DNA of 64,000 nt from Saprospiraceae bacterium. Its GTDB lineage: Bacteria > Bacteroidota > Bacteroidia > Chitinophagales > Saprospiraceae. Positions 44,541 through 53,339 of the stretch are shown one piece after another. Made by a program: the position numbers and the translations under genes. The first letter of the stretch is position 1, and the number at the start of each line of letters is the position of its first letter. Where the stretch lies: contig JAEUUO010000005.1 in assembly GCA_016787575.1 (NCBI GenBank), forward strand, positions 1-64,000, written 5' to 3'. The notes under the pieces were generated by a model. The model was not told the origin of the DNA. It was given only the letters and a program-made list of their open reading frames with translations, and searched no databases.

Positions 44541-45056
44541 ATGGGTGCGTTAAGAGAATATATTATCCCCTTGAGAAGCCTTCAAAGCGGAACTCACCAA
44601 TATAATTGGTCGGTTGGTTCCGAGTTTTTAAAACAATTTGAAGGAAGTATCATTACGGATGGACATTTTAACGTACATATGCAACTTGATAATAGAGACG
44701 ATGTTTCAGTTATTGTGTTGCATTTTACAGGTGGATATGCATCAAATTGTGATCGTTGTCTTGCAGAAATCGAAATTCCAATTGATAAATCTTTTACGAT
44801 TTATGTAAAAAATGGGACGGAAGATTCTGAAGATCCGGAACTGATATTCCTTCATCCCGAAGATCATGAATTAAACATGGCGCCTATTGTTTACGATTAT
44901 TTGATTCTGTCTCTTCCCTTGATACAAGCCTTGGATTGCGAAAAAATGGAAAATCCACCTTGTAACAAAGATGTACTCGACAGAATTCAACATGAAGAAG
45001 GACTGCATTCTGATAATTCAGTTTGGGAAGACCTTAAAAAATTAAATACTAATTGA
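44541..45056 (+). CDS. YceD family protein (DUF177), 23S rRNA accumulation protein
   Basis: A 171-residue DUF177 protein. The conserved core is VIVLHFTGGYASNCDRCLAEIEIPIDKSFTIYV (CDRCL) and the second half is EDHELNMAPIVYDYLILSLPLIQ, followed by CEKMENPPCNKDVL. YceD is a conserved partner of rpmF in an operon and is needed for 23S rRNA accumulation. It precedes rpmF by 16 bases, the usual organisation. Confidence 0.9.
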   Translation: MGALREYIIPLRSLQSGTHQYNWSVGSEFLKQFEGSIITDGHFNVHMQLDNRDDVSVIVLHFTGGYASNCDRCLAEIEIPIDKSFTIYVKNGTEDSEDPELIFLHPEDHELNMAPIVYDYLILSLPLIQALDCEKMENPPCNKDVLDRIQHEEGLHSDNSVWEDLKKLNTN

Positions 45057-45072
45057 TTAAAAATATCGGATT

Positions 45073-45276
45073 ATGCCAAATCCAAAATGGAGACACTCCA
45101 AACAACGTAAAAGAAAGAGAAGAACGCATTATAAAGCGGAAACTCCTCAATTAACTACCTGTAAAACTACGGGAGCTACTCATATCATGCATCACGCACA
45201 TTGGTATGATGGGGCATTGTATTATAAAGGCAATGTGGTTATTCAGGGAGCAGCCAAAGAATCAGCAGAAGCCTAA
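45073..45276 (+). CDS. rpmF: Ribosomal protein L32, zinc ribbon largely lost
   Basis: A 67-residue large-subunit protein. The basic start MPNPKWRHSKQRKRKRRTHYKA is typical. In place of the usual CxxC...CxxC ribbon, only C30 remains, in TTCKTTGATHIMHHAHWYDG, with histidines nearby (H37, H40, H41, H43). It therefore resembles the zinc-independent (C-) form, although whether it binds another metal is unknown. It follows yceD, and a strong terminator follows it. Confidence 0.93.
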   Translation: MPNPKWRHSKQRKRKRRTHYKAETPQLTTCKTTGATHIMHHAHWYDGALYYKGNVVIQGAAKESAEA

Positions 45277-45296
45277 TCCCTTTAAAAAATTAATTA

Positions 45297-45329
45297 AAAA
45301 AGCTCCCATTCAATGATGCGGAGCTTTTT
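45297..45329 (+). terminator. Intrinsic terminator of yceD-rpmF
   Basis: AAAAAGCTCC (45297-45306) pairs with GGAGCTTTTT (45320-45329), ten base pairs around a 13-base loop. The T-rich second arm doubles as the U-tract. It ends one base before the alternative ridA start at 45330. Confidence 0.85.
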
Positions 45330-45353
45330 GTGTTTTACAATCAACCGATACTT

Positions 45354-45734
45354 ATGAAAAAAGTAATTTTTACAGAAAACGCACCAAAACCGATTGGCCC
45401 TTACAGTCAGGCCATTTTGGCAGGACAAACACTTTATGTTTCGGGTCAGATCGCCTTAGATCCGACAAGTGGCGAGCTTCAAATGCGAACCATTGAAGAA
45501 GAAACTCATCGTGTACTGGATAACATTCAGGCTATTTTAATAGCAGCAGGAATGGATTTTAATCATGTTGTAAAGTGCAGCGTTTTTGTAAAAGACATCA
45601 AGCAGTTTAGCGCAATCAATGCAGTCTATGCAACCTATTTTCCAAAAGCAGATCCTCCGGCACGAGAATTGGTTGAAGTTTCAAATTTGCCACGCTTGGT
45701 GAATGTAGAAATTTCTTGTATTGCTTCTTTATAA
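45354..45734 (+). CDS. ridA: RidA family enamine/imine deaminase
   Basis: A 126-residue protein of the YjgF/YER057c/UK114 family, which hydrolyses reactive 2-aminoacrylate-type imines. Hallmarks are FTENAPKPIGPYSQAILAGQTLYVSGQIALDP, and DPPARELVEVSNLPRLVNVEISCIA with the active Arg. The ATG at 45354 is preferred over a GTG at 45330, which lies at the edge of the terminator. It is 13 bases upstream of trpS. Confidence 0.94.
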   Translation: MKKVIFTENAPKPIGPYSQAILAGQTLYVSGQIALDPTSGELQMRTIEEETHRVLDNIQAILIAAGMDFNHVVKCSVFVKDIKQFSAINAVYATYFPKADPPARELVEVSNLPRLVNVEISCIASL

Positions 45735-45746
45735 TCCATTTATATC

Positions 45747-46751
45747 ATGTCAGATTCTAAAAAAATTATTCTAAGCGGTATTCAACCAACAGGTAAACTT
45801 CATTTAGGCAGGTATTTTGGTGCAATTGAAAATTGGGTGCGTTTACAACAGGAGTACGATTGCATCTATTGCATCGTAGATTACCATGCCATTACCATGC
45901 CTTACAATCCGGTGAAACTCAAAGAAAATGTATGGGATCTGGCTACCAATTTATTGGCATGTGGGATTTTGCCTGAAAACCTTTTCATCCAATCCATGGT
46001 ACCTGAACATGCGGAATTAGCCTGGATACTTGGTTGCAGTTGCAGTTATGGTGAACTCAGCCGCATGACTCAATTTAAAGACAAATCATCACAGGTTAAG
46101 GAAAAAGCAAAGGATGAATTTATTTCTGCCGGATTATTTACCTATCCGGTTTTGCAAGCTGCCGATATCTTAATTTATAGAGCAAATTACGTTCCTGTTG
46201 GAAAAGATCAGGATCAACATCTTGAATTAACCAGAAACATAGCCGACCGATTCAACACAGTCTGTGGTAAAGAATATTTTAAATTACCGGAACCTCTTTA
46301 TACAGAAGTATCCAAAGTTCTTTCAACAGCAGATCCTTCACGAAAAATGAGTGCCAGTGCAGGAGACAAACATTACATTGATGTGTTTGGTCCGGAGGAA
46401 ACAATTCGCAAACAAATCCGATCAGCAGTAACCGATACCGGTGAAACAAAATCAGGTGAAATGAGTCCTGGTGTCAGTAATTTATTCAGTCTCCTCAAAG
46501 CAAGTAAATCCCCAGACTATAATGCACTGCTCAAGCGGTATGAAGAAAATACCTTGCAGTATAGTGAATTAAAAGAAGCAGTTGCTGATTCGGTAATAAA
46601 ATTGGTGTTGCCTTTGCAAGAGCGAAAAAAAGAACTTTTGGAGGATCGTAAAGCGATTAAAGATTCATTAAAACAATCAGTAGGTAGAATTCGTGCACGC
46701 GCCGCAGAAACAGTTCGGGAAGTAAAAATGCTGACTGGATTGAGCAATTAA
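45747..46751 (+). CDS. trpS: Tryptophanyl-tRNA synthetase
   Basis: A class I aminoacyl-tRNA synthetase. The 334-residue protein has the HIGH variant H19-L-G-R22 in GIQPTGKLHLGRYFGAIENW and KMSAS at 200-204 (RKMSASAGDKHYIDVFG). The core GKDQDQHLELTRNIADRFN is also present. Length matches the family. It probably shares a transcript with ridA. Confidence 0.97.
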   Translation: MSDSKKIILSGIQPTGKLHLGRYFGAIENWVRLQQEYDCIYCIVDYHAITMPYNPVKLKENVWDLATNLLACGILPENLFIQSMVPEHAELAWILGCSCSYGELSRMTQFKDKSSQVKEKAKDEFISAGLFTYPVLQAADILIYRANYVPVGKDQDQHLELTRNIADRFNTVCGKEYFKLPEPLYTEVSKVLSTADPSRKMSASAGDKHYIDVFGPEETIRKQIRSAVTDTGETKSGEMSPGVSNLFSLLKASKSPDYNALLKRYEENTLQYSELKEAVADSVIKLVLPLQERKKELLEDRKAIKDSLKQSVGRIRARAAETVREVKMLTGLSN

Positions 46752-46808
46752 TACGGCTTGAATTTAATTTTAATAGCTCCTTTCTATTAATACATTGAAC
46801 ACTTATTT

Positions 46809-47417
46809 ATGAAAATATTTTGCATTGGTAGAAATTATTCAGACCACGCTAAAGAATTAAACAATCCTGTGCCACAAGAACCGGTTGTGTTTATGAAACC
46901 GGTAACCGCACTATTGCAAAACAACAAAGCTTTTTACTACCCAAATTTCACAAAAGACCTTCATCACGAAATTGAATTGGTTTATAAAATAGGAAAAAAG
47001 GGAAGAAGCATTCCTGAAAATCTTGCACTAAATTATATTTCTGAAATAACAGTTGGAATTGATTTTACAGCAAGAGACCTCCAACAAAAATGTAAGGAAA
47101 AAGGTTTGCCTTGGGAAATTGCAAAGGCTTTTGATCATTCTGCAGTTGTCGGCAAATGGATTCCAATCCATGAACTTGATCTTGACAATCTTAAGTTTAG
47201 CCTTTCAAAGAATGAAGTTACCGTTCAAAACGGAACAAGTAGTGAAATGATATTTCCAATTCAAAAAATCATTAGCTACCTCTCACAATATTTTACACTC
47301 AGCCTGGGAGATCTTATTTATTCTGGAACACCCGCTGGAGTTGGTCCAGTCCAAATCGGCGATCAATTAAAAGGCTTTCTAAACAATGTGGAATTGTTCC
47401 AAACAGAAATTAAATAA
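46809..47417 (+). CDS. Fumarylacetoacetate hydrolase family protein
   Basis: A 202-residue FAH-fold enzyme. Metal ligands are E54 and E56 in LHHEIELVYKIGKKG and D85 in GIDFTARDLQQKCKEKGLPWEIAKAFD, which is almost the acylpyruvase (YcgM/FAHD1) consensus. The last third, LSLGDLIYSGTPAGVGPVQIGDQ, is canonical. Acylpyruvate hydrolase or oxaloacetate decarboxylase activity is likely. Confidence 0.92.
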   Translation: MKIFCIGRNYSDHAKELNNPVPQEPVVFMKPVTALLQNNKAFYYPNFTKDLHHEIELVYKIGKKGRSIPENLALNYISEITVGIDFTARDLQQKCKEKGLPWEIAKAFDHSAVVGKWIPIHELDLDNLKFSLSKNEVTVQNGTSSEMIFPIQKIISYLSQYFTLSLGDLIYSGTPAGVGPVQIGDQLKGFLNNVELFQTEIK

Positions 47418-47551
47418 TATGGTCCGTAGTCTTTAACGAAGAAGTCTTTAGAAAATACTACAATACTACAAATCTGCAATCCTATTAATCTAAAAATCCT
47501 AAGAATCCTGGATCAGACAAAAGGAGGGCAATCTAAATCGAAGAAGACTAT

Positions 47552-47600
47552 CAACTCCCAACTATCAACTCCCAACTATCAACTCCCAACTATCAACTAT
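47552..47600. repeat. Seven in-phase heptamers (CAACTCC, CAACTAT)
   Basis: (CAACTCC CAACTAT) repeats three times, followed by one CAACTAT, giving 49 bases with no interruption. It lies between convergent genes (FAH hydrolase and TPR protein), starting 135 bases after the former and ending four bases before the latter's stop codon. Confidence 0.9.
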
Positions 47601-47604
47601 ACTC

Positions 47605-49206
47605 CTATTTCTTTATCCCACTCAATATTTTCAAATCGTTGTTTGCCTTTTCATCTTTTGGATCTAAACTCAATACCAGATTGTAATAATTTTTTGCCAT
47701 CTCGTATTCAGAAATTTGAACATTGTATACAGCCAGATAGGTATAGGCAAAGATCAACTTTGTTTTATTTTTTACAGGATCTGCAGAAGCGAGTTCTATG
47801 TATTTTTCATAATAAGGTTTGGCTAGATACTTTTTTTGTGTAGTTGATGTATCAATCAAATCATTGATTTGTGCTCTGGTTAACCAACCGAAATCATATT
47901 TAGGACTCATGCTCAGTACCATTGCGTAGGTACTATCCGCATTCAAGAGTTTGTTTTGATTTTTTTGTGTAAGTCCTAAATAAACCAATTCACTGACAGT
48001 CAATGGTGCTTGTTTTGCTTTTTCAAGATACCAGGCTTCCGCTTTGTCAAATTTCTTTGCATCGTAAAAAGCTTTTGCCAATAATCCTGTAATTTCAAAT
48101 TTGCGTTCTGGTTGAAGCTCTATTAACTTGTTGTAAAACAACTCAGCTGTATCCATTAAATTCAATTTTGCTGCAGCTTTAGCTGCAAATTCATAATCGG
48201 ACGGATACGATTTGCGCTCAATTGGATCTTTGCTAAGGTCATCAAAAAGCAAATAACTTTGAGTTAAAGAATTTTTCGAATCATTTATTTCGAAATAAGA
48301 CCATGCTAACCAACGATGGATGGTATATTGTTCAGGATTGCTTGCAATCAATTTAGTACCTTCTTCAATAGCCCGATTGTAATCTTTCGCAGTGTAACAT
48401 AAAAATTTTACCAAACGAACTTTTGCATCGACATCAGAACCTGATAAGGCAACATATTTTTCAAGAATTGGGACTACTTTATCAAATTTTCGGGTTCTGA
48501 TATACAACTCATATAGATCTTTATAGGCCAAAGCATAATCAGCTTTTAATTTAATTGCGTTTTCCAGTCTTTGGGTTGCCAAATCTACTTGTTGGCCTGA
48601 AGCCCAAATTCTTGCCATTTTTACATAAATCTCAGGGTCATTTACATCTTTCTCAATGGCTGTTTCATAGGAGGTCATTGCATTACCAAGATCGCCTTTG
48701 GATTGGTAAGCATCGCCCAAATAAATCCAATATTTAGATTGTTTAGGATTCAAATCTCTGGCCAGACTCAAATATTTAAGGGCAGTTTCCGCATTGGGTT
48801 TGGTGTTGTATAAGTAAGCAGCACCCACCAAAGCTTGAATTTGATGATTTTTTGAATTTCCTTTTAATGCAGTTTCAAAGTGTTTTTTTGCAGCCTCAGC
48901 TTTGTTTTCCTCAATATCCAGGCGTCCCAATCCAATGTGGCACTGATCGCATTTCGAACTGATGTTTAAACCCTTATCATAGGCTTTCCGGGCATCAGCT
49001 TTTTTATCAAGATTGTAATAAACCTCACCTATGTAATAATAATAAAGTGGATTTTTTGGGTCAGCAACTGCTAATTTATTAAAAGTTGTCAAAGCCGCTG
49101 TGAAATTCTCGTTTTCCAGTTGTTTGATCCCATCTTGCAGATTTTGGGCTTTTCCTACTGCAAACAGGCAAAATAGGGTAATTACAAGAGACAGACTCTT
49201 TCTCAT
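47605..49206 (-). CDS. Secreted/periplasmic TPR-repeat protein
   Basis: A 533-residue protein with a signal peptide (MRKSLSLVITLFCLFAVGKA, then QNL). About ten or more tetratricopeptide repeats fill the rest (NPLYYYYIGEVYYNLDKKADARKAYDKGL, SKYWIYLGDAYQSKGDLGNAMTSYETAIE, DPEIYVKMARIWASGQQVDLATQRLENAI). Protein scaffolding is the expected role. ATG at 49206 is used because it opens the signal peptide; a start 16 codons upstream is not better. In Bacteroidota this type of protein often clusters with a PstS-like lipoprotein, as here. Confidence 0.88.
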   Translation of the reverse strand: MRKSLSLVITLFCLFAVGKAQNLQDGIKQLENENFTAALTTFNKLAVADPKNPLYYYYIGEVYYNLDKKADARKAYDKGLNISSKCDQCHIGLGRLDIEENKAEAAKKHFETALKGNSKNHQIQALVGAAYLYNTKPNAETALKYLSLARDLNPKQSKYWIYLGDAYQSKGDLGNAMTSYETAIEKDVNDPEIYVKMARIWASGQQVDLATQRLENAIKLKADYALAYKDLYELYIRTRKFDKVVPILEKYVALSGSDVDAKVRLVKFLCYTAKDYNRAIEEGTKLIASNPEQYTIHRWLAWSYFEINDSKNSLTQSYLLFDDLSKDPIERKSYPSDYEFAAKAAAKLNLMDTAELFYNKLIELQPERKFEITGLLAKAFYDAKKFDKAEAWYLEKAKQAPLTVSELVYLGLTQKNQNKLLNADSTYAMVLSMSPKYDFGWLTRAQINDLIDTSTTQKKYLAKPYYEKYIELASADPVKNKTKLIFAYTYLAVYNVQISEYEMAKNYYNLVLSLDPKDEKANNDLKILSGIKK

Positions 49207-49235
49207 GTTCAAGCTGATTTTTTCAAAAATGAGCG

Positions 49236-49243
49236 CAAAAATA
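49236..49243 (-). promoter_or_regulatory. Putative -7 box (TATTTTTG) of the TPR gene
   Basis: Exact TAnnTTTG match on the minus strand, 30 bases from the ATG at 49206, lying downstream of the alternative start at 49254. It supports the shorter start. Confidence 0.4.
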
Positions 49244-49361
49244 AGATTTTTCATTGTTTCAGTTTTTTCTATTTTTAAGGGATGTATTTCCCTCTTATTT
49301 GGTTTGACGTTATTTTAGGTCCTATCGTTCGATTGACTTAGTTAAATTTTGATTAAGAATC

Positions 49362-50285
49362 TTACTCAATTACTCTAAATGGACTGGATTTTAATTCAAT
49401 CCAACGATCCGTTTGGTATAAAGGCAATAATCCTGCTTTCAACAGTATTTTTTGGCCTATTTCTCCAGTTACAAACGAAGCGAATCCAATACCAAGGTCT
49501 GATTTTCCAGAAACACTGATAAAATACAAGGTCCGTGTTAAGGGGTATTTTTGATCCTGGAAAAGATATTGGTCGGGTAATAAATAGCCCATTTGTAATG
49601 AATCCATTGGTCTGCTAATAGCTAAACGTTTTAAACCTTTAAGTCGCTGCTGTTGCATCCGGTCATCGGAATCACAAAATTCTGACCAATCCACTACGGC
49701 AATGATACCAGGATCCTGGGAAACATAATTAAATAGGGTTTCTTTATCTTTCAAAGTGTAAACCTGCTTGCCAAAGCTGTCAAGATTAAATTTTTGAAGT
49801 AAATAACTTGCAATTCCTGACCCGATGTCCTCAATAACGATTGAATGAAACGAGCTATTTTTGACAGGTATTCCTTTGCAAATTGCAGCGAAGGATTCAT
49901 AAAGTATGCCGCTATCTTTTACATTTTTATTTGTTAACAATGCAATGGCTCCCACAGCAAATGGAAAAAGTCGGGGATTCACCTGATTCTTTACAAAGTA
50001 TTTGGTTTCGCTTTCTGAAAGAGGACGGCAAGATATAGCGGTAGACATACTGTCTGTTCCAAGTTTTTTAAAAATTTCTGTTTCATTGAAATAATTTATA
50101 TCCAGATGGGCGTATTTATAATTTAATTCAAATATTTCTTCCTCCTGACTTATGATGTATTTTAAATTCTGATCGCATAACAGTCGTTCAGAACCTATCG
50201 TAGGTTGACTGATTCTATATCCTTGTTGCTTACACGCAGTCAAGAACAAACAACAAATTAGTAAATACATTAAACGGTTAATCAT
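49362..50285 (-). CDS. PstS-like substrate-binding lipoprotein
   Basis: A 307-residue lipoprotein (lipobox LFLTAC, lipid on C18). The periplasmic binding-protein fold of the phosphate-type SBP domain is suggested by FPFAVGAIALLTNKNV, then SGIASYLLQKF and YPLTRTLYFISVSGKSDLGIGFASFVTGEIGQKIL. No ABC transporter genes are near. In Bacteroidota, PstS-like proteins in such clusters may act in energy-transducer systems and not in phosphate import (inference). TPR gene follows in the same direction. Confidence 0.8.
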   Translation of the reverse strand: MINRLMYLLICCLFLTACKQQGYRISQPTIGSERLLCDQNLKYIISQEEEIFELNYKYAHLDINYFNETEIFKKLGTDSMSTAISCRPLSESETKYFVKNQVNPRLFPFAVGAIALLTNKNVKDSGILYESFAAICKGIPVKNSSFHSIVIEDIGSGIASYLLQKFNLDSFGKQVYTLKDKETLFNYVSQDPGIIAVVDWSEFCDSDDRMQQQRLKGLKRLAISRPMDSLQMGYLLPDQYLFQDQKYPLTRTLYFISVSGKSDLGIGFASFVTGEIGQKILLKAGLLPLYQTDRWIELKSSPFRVIE

Positions 50286-50295
50286 AGTTTAAACA

Positions 50296-50805
50296 TTATT
50301 TTAAAAATACTTCTAATCCACCACCATCCGGAGTTGAATTTGAAAATCGGACACGATCAAAACCGTTAAGTAATTTTTCAACTTCAGCTTTCAAAATTCC
50401 CTGCCCTTTGCCATGTATTATTTGAATATAATTTACCCGTCTCTGTAAATTAAATTCAATAAATTCTTTACATTTTTGAATTTGAAATTCAAGAATGTTT
50501 TCATGTGGATTTATTCGAAACCGATCTGGAGCAAGTACATTGTAATGTAAATCTATAACGTGGCTTATTAATTTTTGTTTTTGCAATGTTTGAAATCCCT
50601 TTACCGGCTCAGGTTCTATATCTACTTGTTCTATGACAGGTTCGGGTTCTGTGTACAATTCAAGATCTTCGATCAGCACCTGAATGAGTTCGCCGTTATA
50701 ATCTACCTTTGCATTTCCCATATTATCTTCCCCAGCAAATTTTCCAATAAGATCCTGTGAAATAATTCGGACTGAATCTCCTATCCAAAAATCTTTTAAA
50801 TTCAT
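50296..50805 (-). CDS. Smr-domain protein
   Basis: A 169-residue protein. Residues 1-50 form a small beta-rich domain (IGDSVRIISQDLIGKFAGEDNMGNAKVDYNG). After an acidic linker (EPEPVIEQVDIEPEPVK), an Smr domain at about 80-169 has V-I-D-L-H87 and the H131-G-K-G134 motif. Smr domains act as nickases or RNA endonucleases (MutS2 C-terminus), so nuclease activity is possible. It lies 10 bases upstream of the PstS-like gene. Confidence 0.88.
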   Translation of the reverse strand: MNLKDFWIGDSVRIISQDLIGKFAGEDNMGNAKVDYNGELIQVLIEDLELYTEPEPVIEQVDIEPEPVKGFQTLQKQKLISHVIDLHYNVLAPDRFRINPHENILEFQIQKCKEFIEFNLQRRVNYIQIIHGKGQGILKAEVEKLLNGFDRVRFSNSTPDGGGLEVFLK

Positions 50806-51098
50806 TTAATGGGTGTTTTAGTAAAGTTCATCTGGTTAAGCTGTGTCTAATATAAATCTTTCTTCAAACTGTTGGTTTATGAATAATTTTGTTTCTGATT
50901 GCGAATTAAAGCACTAAAATAATAGGAATGATTCAAAGGCCTTAATTGTTTAGTAAATCAGAACCCTTATTTTGACTTAAGACCTAGAAACCCATAGCAT
51001 TCTCTGGCTCCTGGCTGTTAATTTACGTTGAATCAAAAAATGAAAGTTAAATTTCTGCATTTTTGCATGATTATCCCTTATTTATAGCATCATTGCTT
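50806..51098. other. AT-rich spacer with no recognised feature
   Basis: A 293-base divergent gap before the GH97 promoter box. I see no ORF, array or hairpin I can support. Confidence 0.5.
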
Positions 51099-51106
51099 TA
51101 TTTTTG
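51099..51106 (+). promoter_or_regulatory. Putative -7 box (TATTTTTG) of the GH97 gene
   Basis: Exact TAnnTTTG match, 22 bases before the ATG at 51129. No TTTG at the -33 position. Confidence 0.4.
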
Positions 51107-51128
51107 TGAGTTTCATAATGAATAATAC

Positions 51129-53246
51129 ATGCGTAATTTATTGTATTTATTAATTGGCTTATTTGTTTTTCAGCAACAAGCAATAGCCGATCAATACTTT
51201 AATGTTTTTTCACCGGATAAAAAACTGCAATTAAATTTTTATTTATCAAGAGATGGCATTCCTTACTATTCTTTAAATATGGATAATGCTAGCATCTTAA
51301 AAAGAGGTCGCTTGGGACTTCAAATTGCATCTGGTGATTCTTTTGATCAGGATTTTGAATTGGACCGAATTGATACGATTTCCAAATCAGAACCGTGGAG
51401 TCCGATTTGGGGAGAGGAAAAACACATTGCTTCCGATTACATTCAAATGTTGGTGAGTTTGCGTCAGGCTAAATTTCAAAATCGCTTATTTCAGATAGAA
51501 TTTAGATTGTTTAACAACGGAATGGGATTTCGTTATCTCTTTTCTGATACTACCGTATTGACTAACTTTATTATTTGCGACGAATTAACCAGCTTTCCAT
51601 TGAGTGCTGACCACAAAGCATTTTGGATCCCCGGTGATTATGATACCAATGAATTTGTTTACAGTTATACAAAACTCAGTGACATACACAGTTTGAAAGA
51701 AAGAAAGGAGAATGACATTTCATTTAAATCTCCTATCAGCGACAGTACAGTCCAAACTCCGTTTACCATGAAAACAAAAGCTTCCAATTTTATCAGTATT
51801 CATGAAGCCGGACTCGTGAATTATCCTGCAATGAATCTGGATGTAAATCGCACTGATTTTAGTTTAAAGTGTAATTTGGTTCCGGATCCACATGGCAATA
51901 AAGCGTATTTGCATAGTGGAGATCGAAGTCCATGGAGAGTTGTTTTAGTAGCTCGCAAAGCAGGTGAATTATTAACCAATCGCGTCGTATTAAATCTAAA
52001 TGAAGATTCAAAACTCAAGCATACAGATTATATTAAACCGGGAAAATTTGTAGGAGTTTGGTGGGAGATGCATATTGGAAAAAGCACCTGGGCGTATTCA
52101 AAAAAAGTAAATTGGAATCATGATTCCGATATTACCAATCCATCCGGAAAACATGGAGCAACCACCGAAAATGTAAAACGCTACATAGATTTTGCATCAA
52201 AAAATAAGTTGGATTATGTATTGGTTGAGGGATGGAATCGAGGATGGGAAAATTGGTATGGTTCTGGTTTAGAACGTATATTTAGTTTTACAAAGTCCTA
52301 TCCTGATTTTGATATGCAAGGGATCAGTGATTATGCAAAATCGCGAAATGTAAAATTAATCATGCACCATGAAACCTCTGCAGCTGTCACTGATTATGAA
52401 TGGCAAATGGATACAGCATTTAAATTGATAGCTCAATTCAATTATGGAGCCATTAAATCAGGTTATGTAGGTAAAATTATTCCAAGGGGAGAGCATCACG
52501 ATGGACAATGGATGATCAATCATTACAATCGTGTATTAGAAAAAGCAGCTGCATCCAATTTGATGATCGATGTACATGAACCCGTTCGACCTACAGGTTT
52601 GCATCGAACTTATCCTAATTTTATGGCTTGCGAAGCGGCCAGAGGCAATGAGTTTAATGCCTGGAGTCTTGGGAATCCACCCGACCATGAAACCATCTTA
52701 CCATTTACCAGATTGTTGGGAGGCCCTATGGATTATACTCCTGGAATTTTTCAAATTAAAATGAATGCCTACGATCCAAAGAAATCTGAACAGGTTCATA
52801 CCACTTTATGCAAACAACTAGCCCTTTACGTAACGATGTACAGTCCATTGCAAATGGCAGCTGATTTAATTGAAAATTATGAACAAAGGATGGATGCATT
52901 TCAATTCATAAAAGACGTACCGACCAATTGGGACACAAGCATTGTATTGGATGCTGAACCAGGTGATTTTTTATACATGGCACGCAAAGAACGAGATCAG
53001 GCAAATTGGTTTGTAGGCGCCATAACTGATGAAAAGCCACGGGAATTTTTATTGAATTTAAATTTTTTAGATCCTGAAAAAAAATATCAAGCTACTTTCT
53101 ACAGAGATGCAGATAAAGCCGATTGGAAATACAATCCAATGGAATATGAAATTGATCAAAAGAAAGTAAAATCAGGAGACAAGATGAAAATTAAATTAGC
53201 TCCCGGTGGTGGTTGCGCAATAAGTATATTAGAAATTAAGAATTAA
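51129..53246 (+). CDS. Glycoside hydrolase family 97 (SusB-like)
   Basis: A 705-residue secreted enzyme (signal peptide 1-20, then DQYFNVFSPDKKLQLNFYLS). The three-part GH97 architecture is visible: N-terminal beta-sandwich, catalytic TIM barrel (KFVGVWWEMHIGKSTWAY, DYVLVEGWNRGWENWYG, VKLIMHHETSAAVTDYE, LMIDVHEPVRPTGLHRTYPN) and a C-terminal strand domain. Glutamates in HHET, VHEP and ACEAARGNEF match the inverting SusB-type subgroup; this is from memory of the family. It degrades alpha-glucans or galactosides. It stands alone with no susC/susD in view. It lacks a T9SS tail, so it is probably periplasmic. Confidence 0.92.
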   Translation: MRNLLYLLIGLFVFQQQAIADQYFNVFSPDKKLQLNFYLSRDGIPYYSLNMDNASILKRGRLGLQIASGDSFDQDFELDRIDTISKSEPWSPIWGEEKHIASDYIQMLVSLRQAKFQNRLFQIEFRLFNNGMGFRYLFSDTTVLTNFIICDELTSFPLSADHKAFWIPGDYDTNEFVYSYTKLSDIHSLKERKENDISFKSPISDSTVQTPFTMKTKASNFISIHEAGLVNYPAMNLDVNRTDFSLKCNLVPDPHGNKAYLHSGDRSPWRVVLVARKAGELLTNRVVLNLNEDSKLKHTDYIKPGKFVGVWWEMHIGKSTWAYSKKVNWNHDSDITNPSGKHGATTENVKRYIDFASKNKLDYVLVEGWNRGWENWYGSGLERIFSFTKSYPDFDMQGISDYAKSRNVKLIMHHETSAAVTDYEWQMDTAFKLIAQFNYGAIKSGYVGKIIPRGEHHDGQWMINHYNRVLEKAAASNLMIDVHEPVRPTGLHRTYPNFMACEAARGNEFNAWSLGNPPDHETILPFTRLLGGPMDYTPGIFQIKMNAYDPKKSEQVHTTLCKQLALYVTMYSPLQMAADLIENYEQRMDAFQFIKDVPTNWDTSIVLDAEPGDFLYMARKERDQANWFVGAITDEKPREFLLNLNFLDPEKKYQATFYRDADKADWKYNPMEYEIDQKKVKSGDKMKIKLAPGGGCAISILEIKN

Positions 53247-53339
53247 AAATTAAGAATTTTATAGGTATTGCATTTGTTGTTTTATACTGAATTTCTAATT
53301 CATTCTGTAAATTTAGTAAAACAAAATTCGTAATTGAAT

